The notes below the pieces were generated by a model that was not told the origin of the DNA, did not search any database, and worked only from the letters and a program-made list of their open reading frames with translations. A DNA stretch of 64,000 nucleotides from Pseudorhodobacter sp. E13 (lineage in GTDB: Bacteria > Pseudomonadota > Alphaproteobacteria > Rhodobacterales > Rhodobacteraceae): contig NZ_RPEN01000158.1 in NCBI RefSeq assembly GCF_003991405.1, positions 248,001 through 312,000 on the forward strand, in the 5' to 3' direction. The translations under genes were made by a program, and so were the position numbers. Positions within the stretch are counted from its first letter, which is position 1. Every line of letters begins with the position of its first letter. This document shows, in pieces, positions 43,331 to 51,688 of the stretch.

Positions 43331-43804
43331 TCAATCCTCGCGGTGAACCCGCTCGCGGCGCTCATGCTTTTCTTGCGCTTCCAGCGTCATCGTGGCGATC
43401 GGGCGGGCATCCAGACGCTTCAGCGAAATCGGCTCTCCGGTCACTTCGCAATAGCCGAACTCACCGTTGTCGATGCGGCGCAGCGCGGCGTCGATCTTGG
43501 ACACCAGCTTGCGCTGACGGTCGCGGGTGCGCAGTTCCAGCGCGCGGTCGGTTTCCTCGGACGCACGGTCAGCGATATCAGGCACCGACCGGGCAGAGCC
43601 TTGCAGCCCCTCGATGGTTTCTGCGGATTGGTCCAGCAGGTCCTGCTTCCACGTCAACAGCTTGCGGCGGAAGTATTCAAGCTGGCGGTCATTCATGAAT
43701 GGCTCGTTCTCGGCCGGGCGGTAATCGTCTGGAAGAAAGGACTCAGCCTTCATCTCATCAATCTCCATTTGGTCGGACGGTCCCGACAGGGGGGCATTTG
43801 ACAT
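43331..43804 (-). CDS. dksA: DksA-family RNA polymerase-binding transcription factor
   Basis: 157 residues. It binds the RNA polymerase secondary channel and, with ppGpp, adjusts rRNA and biosynthetic promoters. The coiled-coil tip motif is intact (PDIADRASEETD, Asp76, Asp79, Ala81). The zinc-finger region GYCEVTGEPISLKRLDARP keeps only one of four cysteines (Cys119), so zinc binding is unlikely; single-cysteine DksA proteins are known in Rhodobacter. AGGAG before the ATG at 43804 supports this start over the internal Met at 43753, from which the best-conserved part begins. Confidence 0.92.
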   Translation of the reverse strand: MSNAPLSGPSDQMEIDEMKAESFLPDDYRPAENEPFMNDRQLEYFRRKLLTWKQDLLDQSAETIEGLQGSARSVPDIADRASEETDRALELRTRDRQRKLVSKIDAALRRIDNGEFGYCEVTGEPISLKRLDARPIATMTLEAQEKHERRERVHRED

Positions 43805-43925
43805 CGCGCGCGCTCCTATTGGCGGTCACTTAACGGAAGCTGAAACGATTGTCACTAGCGGTTGCGACAATTTGATGGCGCAGATAAGTTCGCGCTGGAA
43901 CAAATAGCAAGGTCGCAACCAGAAG

Positions 43926-44762
43926 ATGAAATTCGCCTCTACTGACAGCTACATAGCCACCGAAGACCTCACCGTTGCCGTGAATGCCGCCGTGGTGTTG
44001 CAGCGCCCGCTGCTGGTGAAAGGGGAACCGGGAACGGGCAAGACGGAACTGGCCCGGCAGGTGGCGCAGTCGCTGGGGATGCCGCTGCTGGAATGGCATG
44101 TGAAATCGACCACCAAGGCGCAGCAGGGTCTGTATGAATATGACGCCGTCAGCCGGTTGCGCGACAGCCAGCTTGGCGAGGCGCGGGTGCATGACGTGAA
44201 AAACTACATCCGCAAGGGCAAGCTGTGGCAGGCCTTTGAAGCGGAAGAACGTGTCGTGTTGCTGATTGATGAGATCGACAAGGCCGATATCGAATTCCCC
44301 AATGACCTGTTGCAGGAATTGGACCGGATGGAGTTTTTCGTTTATGAAACCGGTGAGGTCATCAAGGCGCGTCAACGCCCGATTGTCATCATCACCTCCA
44401 ACAATGAAAAGGAACTGCCGGATGCGTTTCTACGCCGCTGTTTCTTTCACTTCATCCGCTTCCCCGACATGGACACCCTGCGCGCCATTGTCGAAGTGCA
44501 TTTCCCGGGGATCAAAGAGGCGCTCCTGACCACCGCGCTGACGCAGTTTTACGAATTGCGCGAGATGCCGGGGCTGAAAAAGAAACCTTCGACCAGCGAG
44601 GTTCTGGATTGGCTGAAGCTGCTGTTGGCCGAGGATCTGACACCCGAGGATCTGGCGCGGGACAAGGTGTCCTTGCCCAAGCTGCATGGCGCGCTGTTGA
44701 AAAATGAGCAGGACGTGCATCTGTTCGAACGGCTGGCCTTCATGGCGCGGGGCAATCGCTAA
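43926..44762 (+). CDS. MoxR-family AAA+ ATPase
   Basis: 278 residues. Walker A is GEPGTGKT, Walker B VVLLIDEIDKAD, with an arginine-finger segment DAFLRRCFFHFIRFPD. MoxR ATPases act as chaperones with VWA proteins to insert metals or activate enzymes. The natural partner, a CoxE-type VWA protein, is encoded at 47178-48362 on the same strand, separated here by three other genes. The start at 43926 gives MKFASTDSYIATEDL, as in relatives. Confidence 0.92.
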   Translation: MKFASTDSYIATEDLTVAVNAAVVLQRPLLVKGEPGTGKTELARQVAQSLGMPLLEWHVKSTTKAQQGLYEYDAVSRLRDSQLGEARVHDVKNYIRKGKLWQAFEAEERVVLLIDEIDKADIEFPNDLLQELDRMEFFVYETGEVIKARQRPIVIITSNNEKELPDAFLRRCFFHFIRFPDMDTLRAIVEVHFPGIKEALLTTALTQFYELREMPGLKKKPSTSEVLDWLKLLLAEDLTPEDLARDKVSLPKLHGALLKNEQDVHLFERLAFMARGNR

Positions 44763-45136
44763 GGCCCGATGCGCCCAGGGGCCGGAGTCTACATCTTGTA
44801 GGTATCGAACATCGGGTGAAACTTGAGTCTCTGCTTTAAAGTCGCCTTGTAACCTGTTCAAATCGGGTCAGAATCGGGGCAAGATTAAGGCAGGGGCGCC
44901 ACCGTGTTGCCACAATTGCGCCACATTTCAATCACGCAACCTGTCATTTCTGAAACAATCTGAAATATATCGCGATCATTTTCGGGTAAATCTGGCGGTC
45001 CACGACTTTGGCCACCCTAGCCATAGACTCCGTTAACGCCGCATTAATTCCCCAAGATTGACACGAGCAGGCCCCGAAACTGACACTCCTACCTTGTTCT
45101 GTGAAGCTCAGAGCAGAACAGCAAGGCGAGTGTGTC
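44763..45136. other. Intergenic region between MoxR and GNAT-like genes
   Basis: 374 bp without a supportable gene, AT-richer from about 44930 to 45060. Just before the GNAT-like start, TGTTCTG (45095-45101) and CAGAACA (45114-45120) form an inverted repeat that could fold in the leader RNA next to the ribosome binding site. Confidence 0.5.
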
Positions 45137-45592
45137 ATGACCCAACACGATATCTTGACGACCCGAGAATTGAAGCCCGGCGACTTCGAGGCTTGGTTTC
45201 CCCTATGGGGTCAGTATCTGGCGTTGAACCAGACAAGAATGCGTTGGACCGACCGCACAGCCCTGTTCCGCAAACTTGCGCATCGCGAAGGCAATGCCGG
45301 GGCCATGGTGGTGGAATGCAATGGCGAGATGGTGGGCATTGCCCATTTTGAACGTCACGAAAGCCCCTATGCCTTTGAAAACGCTTACGTTGTTCAAGAC
45401 CTTTATATCACGCCCGAAGCACAGGCCCAAAAGGCCGGGTCAACGCTGATACGGGCGATCTATCAACAGGGGATGCAAGAAGGCGCACCCCTGATCTATT
45501 GGATGGCTGCCGAAGCGTCCATTCGTGGGCAGGACGCACAAGCTGCTGTGGCTGTCACTTCTCCGTTCCTCCAGTTCAGAAAGGCCGCATAA
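45137..45592 (+). CDS. GNAT-like N-acetyltransferase
   Basis: 151 residues. The fold is suggested by TTRELKPGDFEAWFPLWGQY at the N-terminus, the strand GEMVGIAHFERH, and VVQDLYITPEAQAQKAGSTLIRAIY, where the acetyl-CoA-binding loop is a weak version of the usual R/QxxGxG/A. The substrate is unknown. AAGGCGAG precedes the ATG at 45137; a start at 45101 lies within an inverted repeat and is less likely. The next gene starts 1 bp after its stop, so they are probably co-transcribed. Confidence 0.75.
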   Translation: MTQHDILTTRELKPGDFEAWFPLWGQYLALNQTRMRWTDRTALFRKLAHREGNAGAMVVECNGEMVGIAHFERHESPYAFENAYVVQDLYITPEAQAQKAGSTLIRAIYQQGMQEGAPLIYWMAAEASIRGQDAQAAVAVTSPFLQFRKAA

Positions 45593-45593
45593 T

Positions 45594-46970
45594 ATGCGTT
45601 TGGCCTCTATTTTGGCGATCTGCTGCCTGACCGCCTGCGTTCCAAGCCCCGGCGCAGACGTGTCGATGAACAAAACCAAGGCGTCCACGTCGACCAGCCT
45701 GACGCTGCCGCCTGAAATGAACCGTTTTGGCCTGACCTCGGCGGGGCGGCCACAGCGCAGCAACCCCGAGATCGCGCGCGATTTTCTGGAATTGTCGTTT
45801 CGGATGGAAAGCGGGCGGCCCCTGCCCGTTCTGACCCGGTTTGAAGGCCCGATCACGGTGCGCACCGCCGGGGCGGTTCCGCCCAGTGCCGCGACCGATC
45901 TGTCCCGCCTCCTGGCCCGCTTCCGCAATGAGGCCGGTTTGAACATTCGCGAAGTGGCGCAGGGCCCGGCCTCGATCAATATCGAATTCGTGCCGCGCAA
46001 AACCATTCAGGCCACCTATGCCAACGTGGCCTGTTTTGTGGTGCCGCGCGTGGGAAGCTGGGATGAGTTCCGCGCCAGCCGCAACAATGGCACGCTGGAT
46101 TGGGCCAGCCTGAGCCAGCGCGACCGCGTTTCCGTTTTCATTCCCGCCGACAGCTCTGCTCAAGAGGTGCGTGATTGCCTTCATGAAGAAACCGCACAGG
46201 CGATGGGGCCGCTGAACGATCTGTTCCGCCTCACCGATTCTGTCTTTAATGACGATAACTTCCACACCTCGCTGACCGGTTTTGATATGACCATCCTGCG
46301 CGCCTATTACGCGCCGGAACTGCGGTCTGGCATGACGCAGGAACAGGTGGCGGCCAAGCTGCCGGGCATTCTGGCGCGGATCAATCCGGCCGGGAACCGT
46401 GCAGGGTCCAGCGAAGCGACGCCGACCCCGCGGCAATGGATCAATGCGATCGAGGTGGCCCTTGGCAATGGCGGCAGCGCGGACCGTCGCGAAGCTGCGG
46501 CGCGTCAGGCTTTGTCCATCGCCAAGGCGCAGGGCTGGACCGGCGGGCGGCTGGCTTTCAGCTATTTCGCCATTGGCCGTTTGACCCTTGCGCGTGATCC
46601 GAACACCGCGATTTCCGCCTTTACCGAGGCCGGGCGCATCTATCGCTCCTTGCCCGGTGGCGCCATTCATGCGGCCCATGTCGATATGCAACTGGCCGCC
46701 TATGCGCTGTCGCAGGGGCAAGCCGACAAGGCGCTGGAACTGGCCAACCGCACGATGCCTGTGGTGGCCGCCGCAGAAAACGCCGCGCTGATGGCCACGC
46801 TGATGCTGGTCAAGGCCGAGGCGCTGTCGATGAAAGGGCGCAGCAAAGAAGCCGCAGCCGTTCGGATAGACAGTCGCGGCTGGGCGCGCTATGGCTTTGG
46901 TTCGGATGCGCAGGTCAAGGCGCGGGCGGCCGAAATCTCGGCGCTGGCGCGGCGCGGTAACAGAAGCTGA
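45594..46970 (+). CDS. DUF2927-type lipoprotein with C-terminal helical repeats
   Basis: 458 residues. The N-terminus MRLASILAICCLTACVPSPG has a lipobox (LTAC), so the protein should be lipid-anchored in the envelope. Residues ~60-270 look like the DUF2927 domain, a probable metallopeptidase-like family: FFELSF-like opening then LHEETAQAMGPLNDL, with an HEExxQ motif near residue 200. Residues ~300-450 are Ala-rich helical TPR-like repeats (AHVDMQLAAYALSQGQADKA). Function is unknown. The start overlaps closely with the GNAT-like gene end. Confidence 0.75.
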   Translation: MRLASILAICCLTACVPSPGADVSMNKTKASTSTSLTLPPEMNRFGLTSAGRPQRSNPEIARDFLELSFRMESGRPLPVLTRFEGPITVRTAGAVPPSAATDLSRLLARFRNEAGLNIREVAQGPASINIEFVPRKTIQATYANVACFVVPRVGSWDEFRASRNNGTLDWASLSQRDRVSVFIPADSSAQEVRDCLHEETAQAMGPLNDLFRLTDSVFNDDNFHTSLTGFDMTILRAYYAPELRSGMTQEQVAAKLPGILARINPAGNRAGSSEATPTPRQWINAIEVALGNGGSADRREAAARQALSIAKAQGWTGGRLAFSYFAIGRLTLARDPNTAISAFTEAGRIYRSLPGGAIHAAHVDMQLAAYALSQGQADKALELANRTMPVVAAAENAALMATLMLVKAEALSMKGRSKEAAAVRIDSRGWARYGFGSDAQVKARAAEISALARRGNRS

Positions 46971-46977
46971 CAGCAGG

Positions 46978-47008
46978 GTCATAGCCCCTGTGTCACGGGG
47001 GCTATGAC
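46978..47008 (+). promoter_or_regulatory. Stem-loop abutting the start codon of a small membrane protein
   Basis: GTCATAGCCCC (46978-46988) and GGGGCTATGAC (46998-47008) form a perfect 11-bp stem with a nine-base loop. The ATG of the next gene follows without a gap. There is no T-run, so a simple terminator is less likely than an element affecting translation of the following gene. Confidence 0.6.
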
Positions 47009-47173
47009 ATGATCGTTTTGGGTGGTTTGGTGCTGGGCGCCATCATCGGGGGCAGCATCGCGCGCAAACGCGGCGGAAAACTGTTGGATATCTTGCAATA
47101 TGCGGCGGGCTTTGGCATCGCCTTCTGCCTTGTCGGCCTGTTCGCCACGATCATCATCGAGCGCATGTATTAA
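47009..47173 (+). CDS. Small membrane protein, 54 residues
   Basis: Encodes MIVLGGLVLGAIIGGSIARK and continues to a second hydrophobic segment (AAGFGIAFCLVGLFATIII), ending ERMY. Two membrane helices joined by a short basic loop (ARKRGGK) are clear. No family is recognised, but the codon use is normal and it ends 4 bp before the VWA gene with conserved-looking spacing. Initiation is odd: the start codon sits directly behind an 11-bp stem, which hides any ribosome binding site. Confidence 0.7.
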   Translation: MIVLGGLVLGAIIGGSIARKRGGKLLDILQYAAGFGIAFCLVGLFATIIIERMY

Positions 47174-47177
47174 GGCG

Positions 47178-48362
47178 ATGTTCCTTCCCTTTTTCGACAC
47201 ATTGCGCCAGCACGGGGTTCCGGTCAGCCTGCGGGAATATCTGTCCTTTCTGGAAGGGATGGCCGCGGGGCTGGTGACGTATGATGTCGATGGGTTCTAC
47301 TATCTCGCCCGCACCGCGATGGTAAAAGATGAGCGGTATCTCGACCGGTTTGACCGCGCGTTTGCCACCAGTTTCAAAGGGTTAGAGACGGTCACGCCAG
47401 AGGCGGTGATCGACGCGCTGGACCTGCCGGAGGCGTGGCTGCGGAAGCTGGCCGAAAAGCACCTGAGCGATGAGGAACGCGCCGCGGTGGAGGCTTTGGG
47501 CGGGTTTGACAAGCTGATGGAAACCCTGAAGCAACGGCTGGAGGAGCAAAAGGGCCGCCATCAGGGGGGCAGCAAATGGGTTGGCACCGCCGGCACCTCG
47601 CCCTTCGGGGCCTATGGCTATAACCCCGAAGGCGTGCGCATCGGCCAGAAAGAGGGCCGCCATGGCCGCGCGGTCAAGGTCTGGGACAAGCGCGAGTTCA
47701 AGAACCTTGATGACAGCGTGGAATTGGGCACCCGCAACATAAAGGTCGCGCTGAAACGTCTGCGCAAATGGGCCCGCGATAGCGCCGCCGAGGAGTTGGA
47801 CCTTGATGGCACCATCCGCGCCACCGCCGAACATGGCTATCTGGATGTGCAGACCCGCCCCGAACGGCGCAACGCGGTCAAGGTGCTGCTGTTTCTTGAT
47901 GTCGGCGGCTCCATGGACCCTTATGTGAAGGTGGTCGAGGAATTGTTCAGCGCCGCGCGCTCTGAATTCCGGCATCTGGAGCATTTCTACTTTCACAACT
48001 GCGTCTATGAAGGGCTGTGGCGCGACAACCGCCGCCGCTGGGATGCGCAAACCCCGACTTGGGAAGTGTTGCGCACCTATGGCCCGGATTGGAAATGTAT
48101 TTTCGTCGGCGATGCCAGCATGAGCCCCTATGAGATTTTGCATCCCGGCGGGGCGAATGAACATTGGAACCCTGAGGCAGGGCAGGTTTGGCTGGAACGG
48201 TTCTGCCAGCACTGGCCCTCGCATCTGTGGATCAACCCGACGCCGGAACGGTTCTGGGCGCATAGCCATTCGATCCGGCTGATCCGGCAGATCATCGGCG
48301 ACCGTATGGTGCCGATGACGCTGGAGGGCATCAGCCAAGGCACAAGGGAGCTGAGCCGATGA
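47178..48362 (+). CDS. CoxE-type VWA-domain protein, MoxR partner
   Basis: 394 residues. An N-terminal helical region (FFDTLRQHGVPVSLREYLSF) is followed by a VWA domain from about residue 230: VKVLLFLDVGGSMDPYVKVV, with a variant metal-site motif (DVGGS for DxSxS), and later FVGDASMSPYEI. This is the CoxE/YehP-like VWA group that pairs with MoxR ATPases, and such an ATPase is encoded 2.4 kb upstream. The pair is expected to act on a metalloenzyme; no such enzyme is adjacent. The next gene overlaps by 4 bp. Confidence 0.87.
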   Translation: MFLPFFDTLRQHGVPVSLREYLSFLEGMAAGLVTYDVDGFYYLARTAMVKDERYLDRFDRAFATSFKGLETVTPEAVIDALDLPEAWLRKLAEKHLSDEERAAVEALGGFDKLMETLKQRLEEQKGRHQGGSKWVGTAGTSPFGAYGYNPEGVRIGQKEGRHGRAVKVWDKREFKNLDDSVELGTRNIKVALKRLRKWARDSAAEELDLDGTIRATAEHGYLDVQTRPERRNAVKVLLFLDVGGSMDPYVKVVEELFSAARSEFRHLEHFYFHNCVYEGLWRDNRRRWDAQTPTWEVLRTYGPDWKCIFVGDASMSPYEILHPGGANEHWNPEAGQVWLERFCQHWPSHLWINPTPERFWAHSHSIRLIRQIIGDRMVPMTLEGISQGTRELSR

Positions 48363-48676
48363 GACGCAAGGCGATGCTGGCGGTGTTTGTGATCGCCGCC
48401 GGTCTGACGGTGTTTTTCATCACCCGCGCGATATTTTTCGCGGTATTCTGGATGGACCCGGAACGCGGGCTGCACCCGGTCGAACCCTGGATGACCCCGC
48501 GCTACATTGGCCGCACCTATGATCTGCCGCGCGCGGATTTGCAGGAGATTCTGCACCTGACCCCCGGCGAAACCCCACGGGTGCCGCTGGAAAAACTGGC
48601 CCAACAGCGTGGCATCCCGGTCGAGGATCTGATCGCCGAGATTGAGGCGCTGATCGCGGCGCGGGCGTCGAAATGA
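48359..48676 (+). CDS. Hypothetical small membrane-anchored protein
   Basis: 105 residues with one N-terminal membrane helix (MLAVFVIAAGLTVFFITRAI) and a soluble tail containing HPVEPWMTPRYIGRTYDLPR and a helical end. I do not recognise a characterised family. It overlaps the VWA gene upstream and the DedA gene downstream, each by 4 bp, so it is translated as part of that operon. Confidence 0.75.
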   Translation: MRRKAMLAVFVIAAGLTVFFITRAIFFAVFWMDPERGLHPVEPWMTPRYIGRTYDLPRADLQEILHLTPGETPRVPLEKLAQQRGIPVEDLIAEIEALIAARASK

Positions 48677-49269
48677 CAGATACGCTGCTGCTTTTGGTGT
48701 CGGATTACGGTTTGCTGGTGATTTCACTGGCGACCCTGCTGTCTTGCTTTGCGCTGCCGATGCCCTCCTCTTTGATGATGATGGCAGGCGGGGCCTTTGC
48801 CGCCGCAGGCGATCTGGTGTTGTGGCAGGTCTGCCTTGGGGCCTTTGCGGGGGCTGTATTGGGCGATCAGGGCGGCTATCTTCTGGCCCGCTACCGGGGC
48901 GGAGAGCGGCTTTGGGCGTGGTTGCGCCGCCGCCCCGCCTCTGCCCGGTTGTTGACGCAGGCCGAGGCTTTGCTGGCGCGGCGCGGCGGTTGGGCGGTTT
49001 ATCTGACGCGCTGGTTGTTCAGCCCGCTTGGCCCCTATGTCAACCTGATCGCCGGGGCCACCCGGATGCCGTGGCGGCGCTTTCTGCTGGCCGATCTGGC
49101 GGGAGAGGCAACATGGGTCGCGGTTTATGTCACGCTCGGCTATGTCTTTGGCACCCAGATCGAAGAGCTTTCGGATACGCTGGGCAACGTGATCGGGGCC
49201 TTGACCGCAGGCATGGTGACGCTGCTGCTGGGCCGCGCGCTTTGGGCGCAACGCCGCGCCACAAGATGA
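48673..49269 (+). CDS. DedA-family membrane protein
   Basis: 198 residues with about five hydrophobic segments. Conserved DedA features are the first loop CFALPMPSSLMMMAGGAFAA, the GAVLGDQGGYLLARYRGGE segment, and TRWLFSPLGPYVNLIAGATRMPWRRFL. DedA proteins belong to the lipid-scramblase-like VTT superfamily and support membrane homeostasis. It overlaps the upstream small gene by 4 bp. Confidence 0.87.
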   Translation: MTDTLLLLVSDYGLLVISLATLLSCFALPMPSSLMMMAGGAFAAAGDLVLWQVCLGAFAGAVLGDQGGYLLARYRGGERLWAWLRRRPASARLLTQAEALLARRGGWAVYLTRWLFSPLGPYVNLIAGATRMPWRRFLLADLAGEATWVAVYVTLGYVFGTQIEELSDTLGNVIGALTAGMVTLLLGRALWAQRRATR

Positions 49270-49333
49270 GCCGCCTGCGCAAATCTCTGGCCTTCGGGCT
49301 TTTCCTGCGCCTTTGCCACCCCATATATTTGGT

Positions 49334-50020
49334 ATGATAAAGCTGCTGCCCATTCTTCTGCCGCTTGTGCTGGCCTATTTCATGTATAGGTTTTCGGCCT
49401 TGCAAACGGCCAAGCATCTGGACCGCGAGTCCAAACCCCTGCGCGACCCACAGCTAGAGGCCGTCATGGCCCGCATGGCGCAAGCGCTGGAGGTGCCGCA
49501 TATTGCCGTGCATGTCTATGATGTGGAGCCAGTGAACGGGCTTGCCGCCCCCGATGGCCGCATCTTCCTGACCCGTGGTTTTATTGACCGCTACCGCCAA
49601 GGCATTGTCAGCGCGGATGAAATCGCCTCGGTCGTGGCGCATGAGTTGGGGCATGTGGCGCTTGGCCATACCAAGCGGCGGATGATCGACGTGACCGGGC
49701 AGAACGCGGTGTTCATGCTGATCGCGACCTTGCTCAGCCGGTTCATCCCGATCGTGGGCGTGTTCATCGCGTCCTACGTCACCACCCTTCTTGGCGCGGG
49801 CCTGTCGCGCAAGGATGAGAATGAGGCAGATGCCTATGCCAGCGCCCTGCTGGTCAAGGCGGGCATCGGGACCGCCCCGCAAAAAAGCTTGTTCGCCAAA
49901 CTGGACCGGCTGACCGGGGCAAAAGGCCATGACATCCCGCAATGGCTGCGCAGCCACCCCAAAACCGATGAACGGATCGCCGCGATTGAACGGCGCGAAG
50001 CGCAATGGGGCCTTGACTAA
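49334..50020 (+). CDS. M48-family zinc metallopeptidase
   Basis: 228 residues with an N-terminal membrane helix (LLPILLPLVLAYFMYRF). The zinc motif is VVAHELGHVALGH (HExxH) and the third ligand is in KDENEADAYAS. A hydrophobic hairpin follows the motif (VFMLIATLLSRFIPIVGVFI). M48 peptidases such as HtpX and Oma1 handle membrane-protein quality control. The ATG at 49334 is chosen; an in-frame TTG at 49313 is possible but less likely. It lies 64 bp after the DedA gene. Confidence 0.88.
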   Translation: MIKLLPILLPLVLAYFMYRFSALQTAKHLDRESKPLRDPQLEAVMARMAQALEVPHIAVHVYDVEPVNGLAAPDGRIFLTRGFIDRYRQGIVSADEIASVVAHELGHVALGHTKRRMIDVTGQNAVFMLIATLLSRFIPIVGVFIASYVTTLLGAGLSRKDENEADAYASALLVKAGIGTAPQKSLFAKLDRLTGAKGHDIPQWLRSHPKTDERIAAIERREAQWGLD

Positions 50021-50155
50021 TACCTGCTCTGACCCAAACCGTAACAAGGGTGTGACAAACTGTCACAAAACTGTGTAGACGGCGGAATTTGCTTCACATT
50101 TCTCTGTGCGGCTGTGTTGTCTTGGAATGGTTAACGATTACGGGGGTGGTGGTTT

Positions 50156-50890
50156 ATGGGGTCCGAAGCAAAGACAGAGGCGGCACTGGAGACGTTAAGC
50201 CGCGATATCCTGAACGGCACATTGCCCACTGGAAAATCCCTGCGCATCGCGGTTCTGACAGCGCAATACGGCATCGGCGCAGCGCCATTGCGCGACGCCT
50301 TGGCACGTTTGGTCGAACAAGGGCTGGTGGTTGCCGAAGGTCCGCGCGATTGGCGCGTGGCCCCGGCCTCCCTTCCAGCGTTCATGGATTTGCTGCTGGC
50401 GCGGTCCGCGCTGGAAAACGCCTTGCTGGAGGATGTGATCGCCCATGGCCACAAGCAATGGGAAACCGATCTGGTCGCGGCGCATTACCATCTGGCACAA
50501 GCCGTGCCCCCCTTGGGAGAGGCCGATACGCTGGCCTATCGCCAGACATGGATCGCCTTGCACGACCGCTTTCACCTTGCCTTGCTGGCCGGTGCCCGCT
50601 CTGACTGGTTGAAGCGGTTTTACGCGCAGGTTCTGGGCCAGATGCAGCGCCATCATCAGGCGGTTCTGGCGCGGTTGCAGGCAGAGGTGCCGGATTTGGA
50701 CCACCTGCACGCAGAGGCGATTTCGGTGCCGCGCCACACGGAATTGATGGTCGCCGTGCTGGACCGCGACAAAACCGCCGCCACCAGCCTGCTGAAGGCG
50801 CATGGCGAAACCGCGCTGGCCATCTTTCGCGCCGTGATGGAGGGGGCAGAGCCGCCCCAGCCACAGCACCAGCCCGCAAGCGTGAAGTAA
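50156..50890 (+). CDS. GntR-family regulator (FCD type)
   Basis: 244 residues. The winged helix-turn-helix spans ~10-75 (LSRDILNGTLPTGKSLRIAV, APLRDALARLVEQGLVV). The remaining all-helical FCD domain has the metal-binding-type histidines (LHDRFHLALL, RHTELMVAVLDRD). FCD regulators usually respond to carboxylates and repress a neighbouring catabolic operon. The adjacent, convergent pxp genes are the obvious candidate target, though convergent placement makes that less certain. Confidence 0.87.
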   Translation: MGSEAKTEAALETLSRDILNGTLPTGKSLRIAVLTAQYGIGAAPLRDALARLVEQGLVVAEGPRDWRVAPASLPAFMDLLLARSALENALLEDVIAHGHKQWETDLVAAHYHLAQAVPPLGEADTLAYRQTWIALHDRFHLALLAGARSDWLKRFYAQVLGQMQRHHQAVLARLQAEVPDLDHLHAEAISVPRHTELMVAVLDRDKTAATSLLKAHGETALAIFRAVMEGAEPPQPQHQPASVK

Positions 50891-50908
50891 CGCGGGGCGG
50901 CGAAACGG

Positions 50909-51688
50909 TCAGCTTGCCTGTTTGCGGCCTTTGAATTGTGCCACCGTAATGCCTGCCGCCGTCAGCGCCGCGCGGGTTTTGCTAGCAATCTCCACCGCTT
51001 CGGGCGTGTCGCCATGCAGGCAGATCGTGTCAATCGGGGTGGGGATATGCTTGCCGCTGGCGGTGATGATGGCCCCTGCCTGCACCATCTCGACCATGCG
51101 GCGGGCGGCCAGATCCGCGTCATGGATCACCGCGCCGGGCAGCTTGCGGTCCACCAGCGTGGCATCATCATTATAGGCCCGGTCGGCAAAGATTTCGGCG
51201 GCCCAAGTGCAGCCAAGCCGTTCCACCGCGGTTTGCTGCGCCGTGGCGGCCAGCACCATGATGATGATCTCCGGGGCCACGGCCAAAGCGCCTTCATAGC
51301 AGGCCTGCGCCATCGCCGCATCTTCGGCGGCCATATTTGCCAGCGCGCCGTGCAGCTTCAGGTGCCGCACCTTGCCGCCTGCCAGTGCCGCCATCGCCTG
51401 TGCGGCCCCCAGTTGATAGGCCACCAGATGCCGCAACTCGGCATGGCTTAGCGACAGGCGGCGGCGGCCAAAGCCTTGCAGATCGGCAAAGCCCGGATGC
51501 GCGCCAATCCCGGTGCCCTGCGCCACCGCTGCCGCCATGGTCGCCGCCATCACATCCGGGTCCGAGGCGTGAAACCCGCAGGCAATATTGGCCGAGGTGA
51601 TGGTTTGCAGCAGGGCTGCATCCGCGCCCATGGTCCAGGGGCCAAAGCTTTCGCCCATATCGGCATTCAGGTCGACTGTCAGGGTCAT
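50909..51688 (-). CDS. pxpA: 5-oxoprolinase subunit PxpA
   Basis: 259-residue LamB/YcsF-family protein. With PxpB and PxpC it opens 5-oxoproline to glutamate using ATP. Conserved parts are VDLNADMGESFGPWTMGADA, SANIACGFHASDPDVM, GAHPGFADLQGFGRRRL, KLHGALANMAA and EIFADRAYNDDATLV. Its start overlaps the pxpC stop by 4 bp. It is the last gene of the pxpB-pxpC-pxpA operon. Confidence 0.93.
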   Translation of the reverse strand: MTLTVDLNADMGESFGPWTMGADAALLQTITSANIACGFHASDPDVMAATMAAAVAQGTGIGAHPGFADLQGFGRRRLSLSHAELRHLVAYQLGAAQAMAALAGGKVRHLKLHGALANMAAEDAAMAQACYEGALAVAPEIIIMVLAATAQQTAVERLGCTWAAEIFADRAYNDDATLVDRKLPGAVIHDADLAARRMVEMVQAGAIITASGKHIPTPIDTICLHGDTPEAVEIASKTRAALTAAGITVAQFKGRKQAS

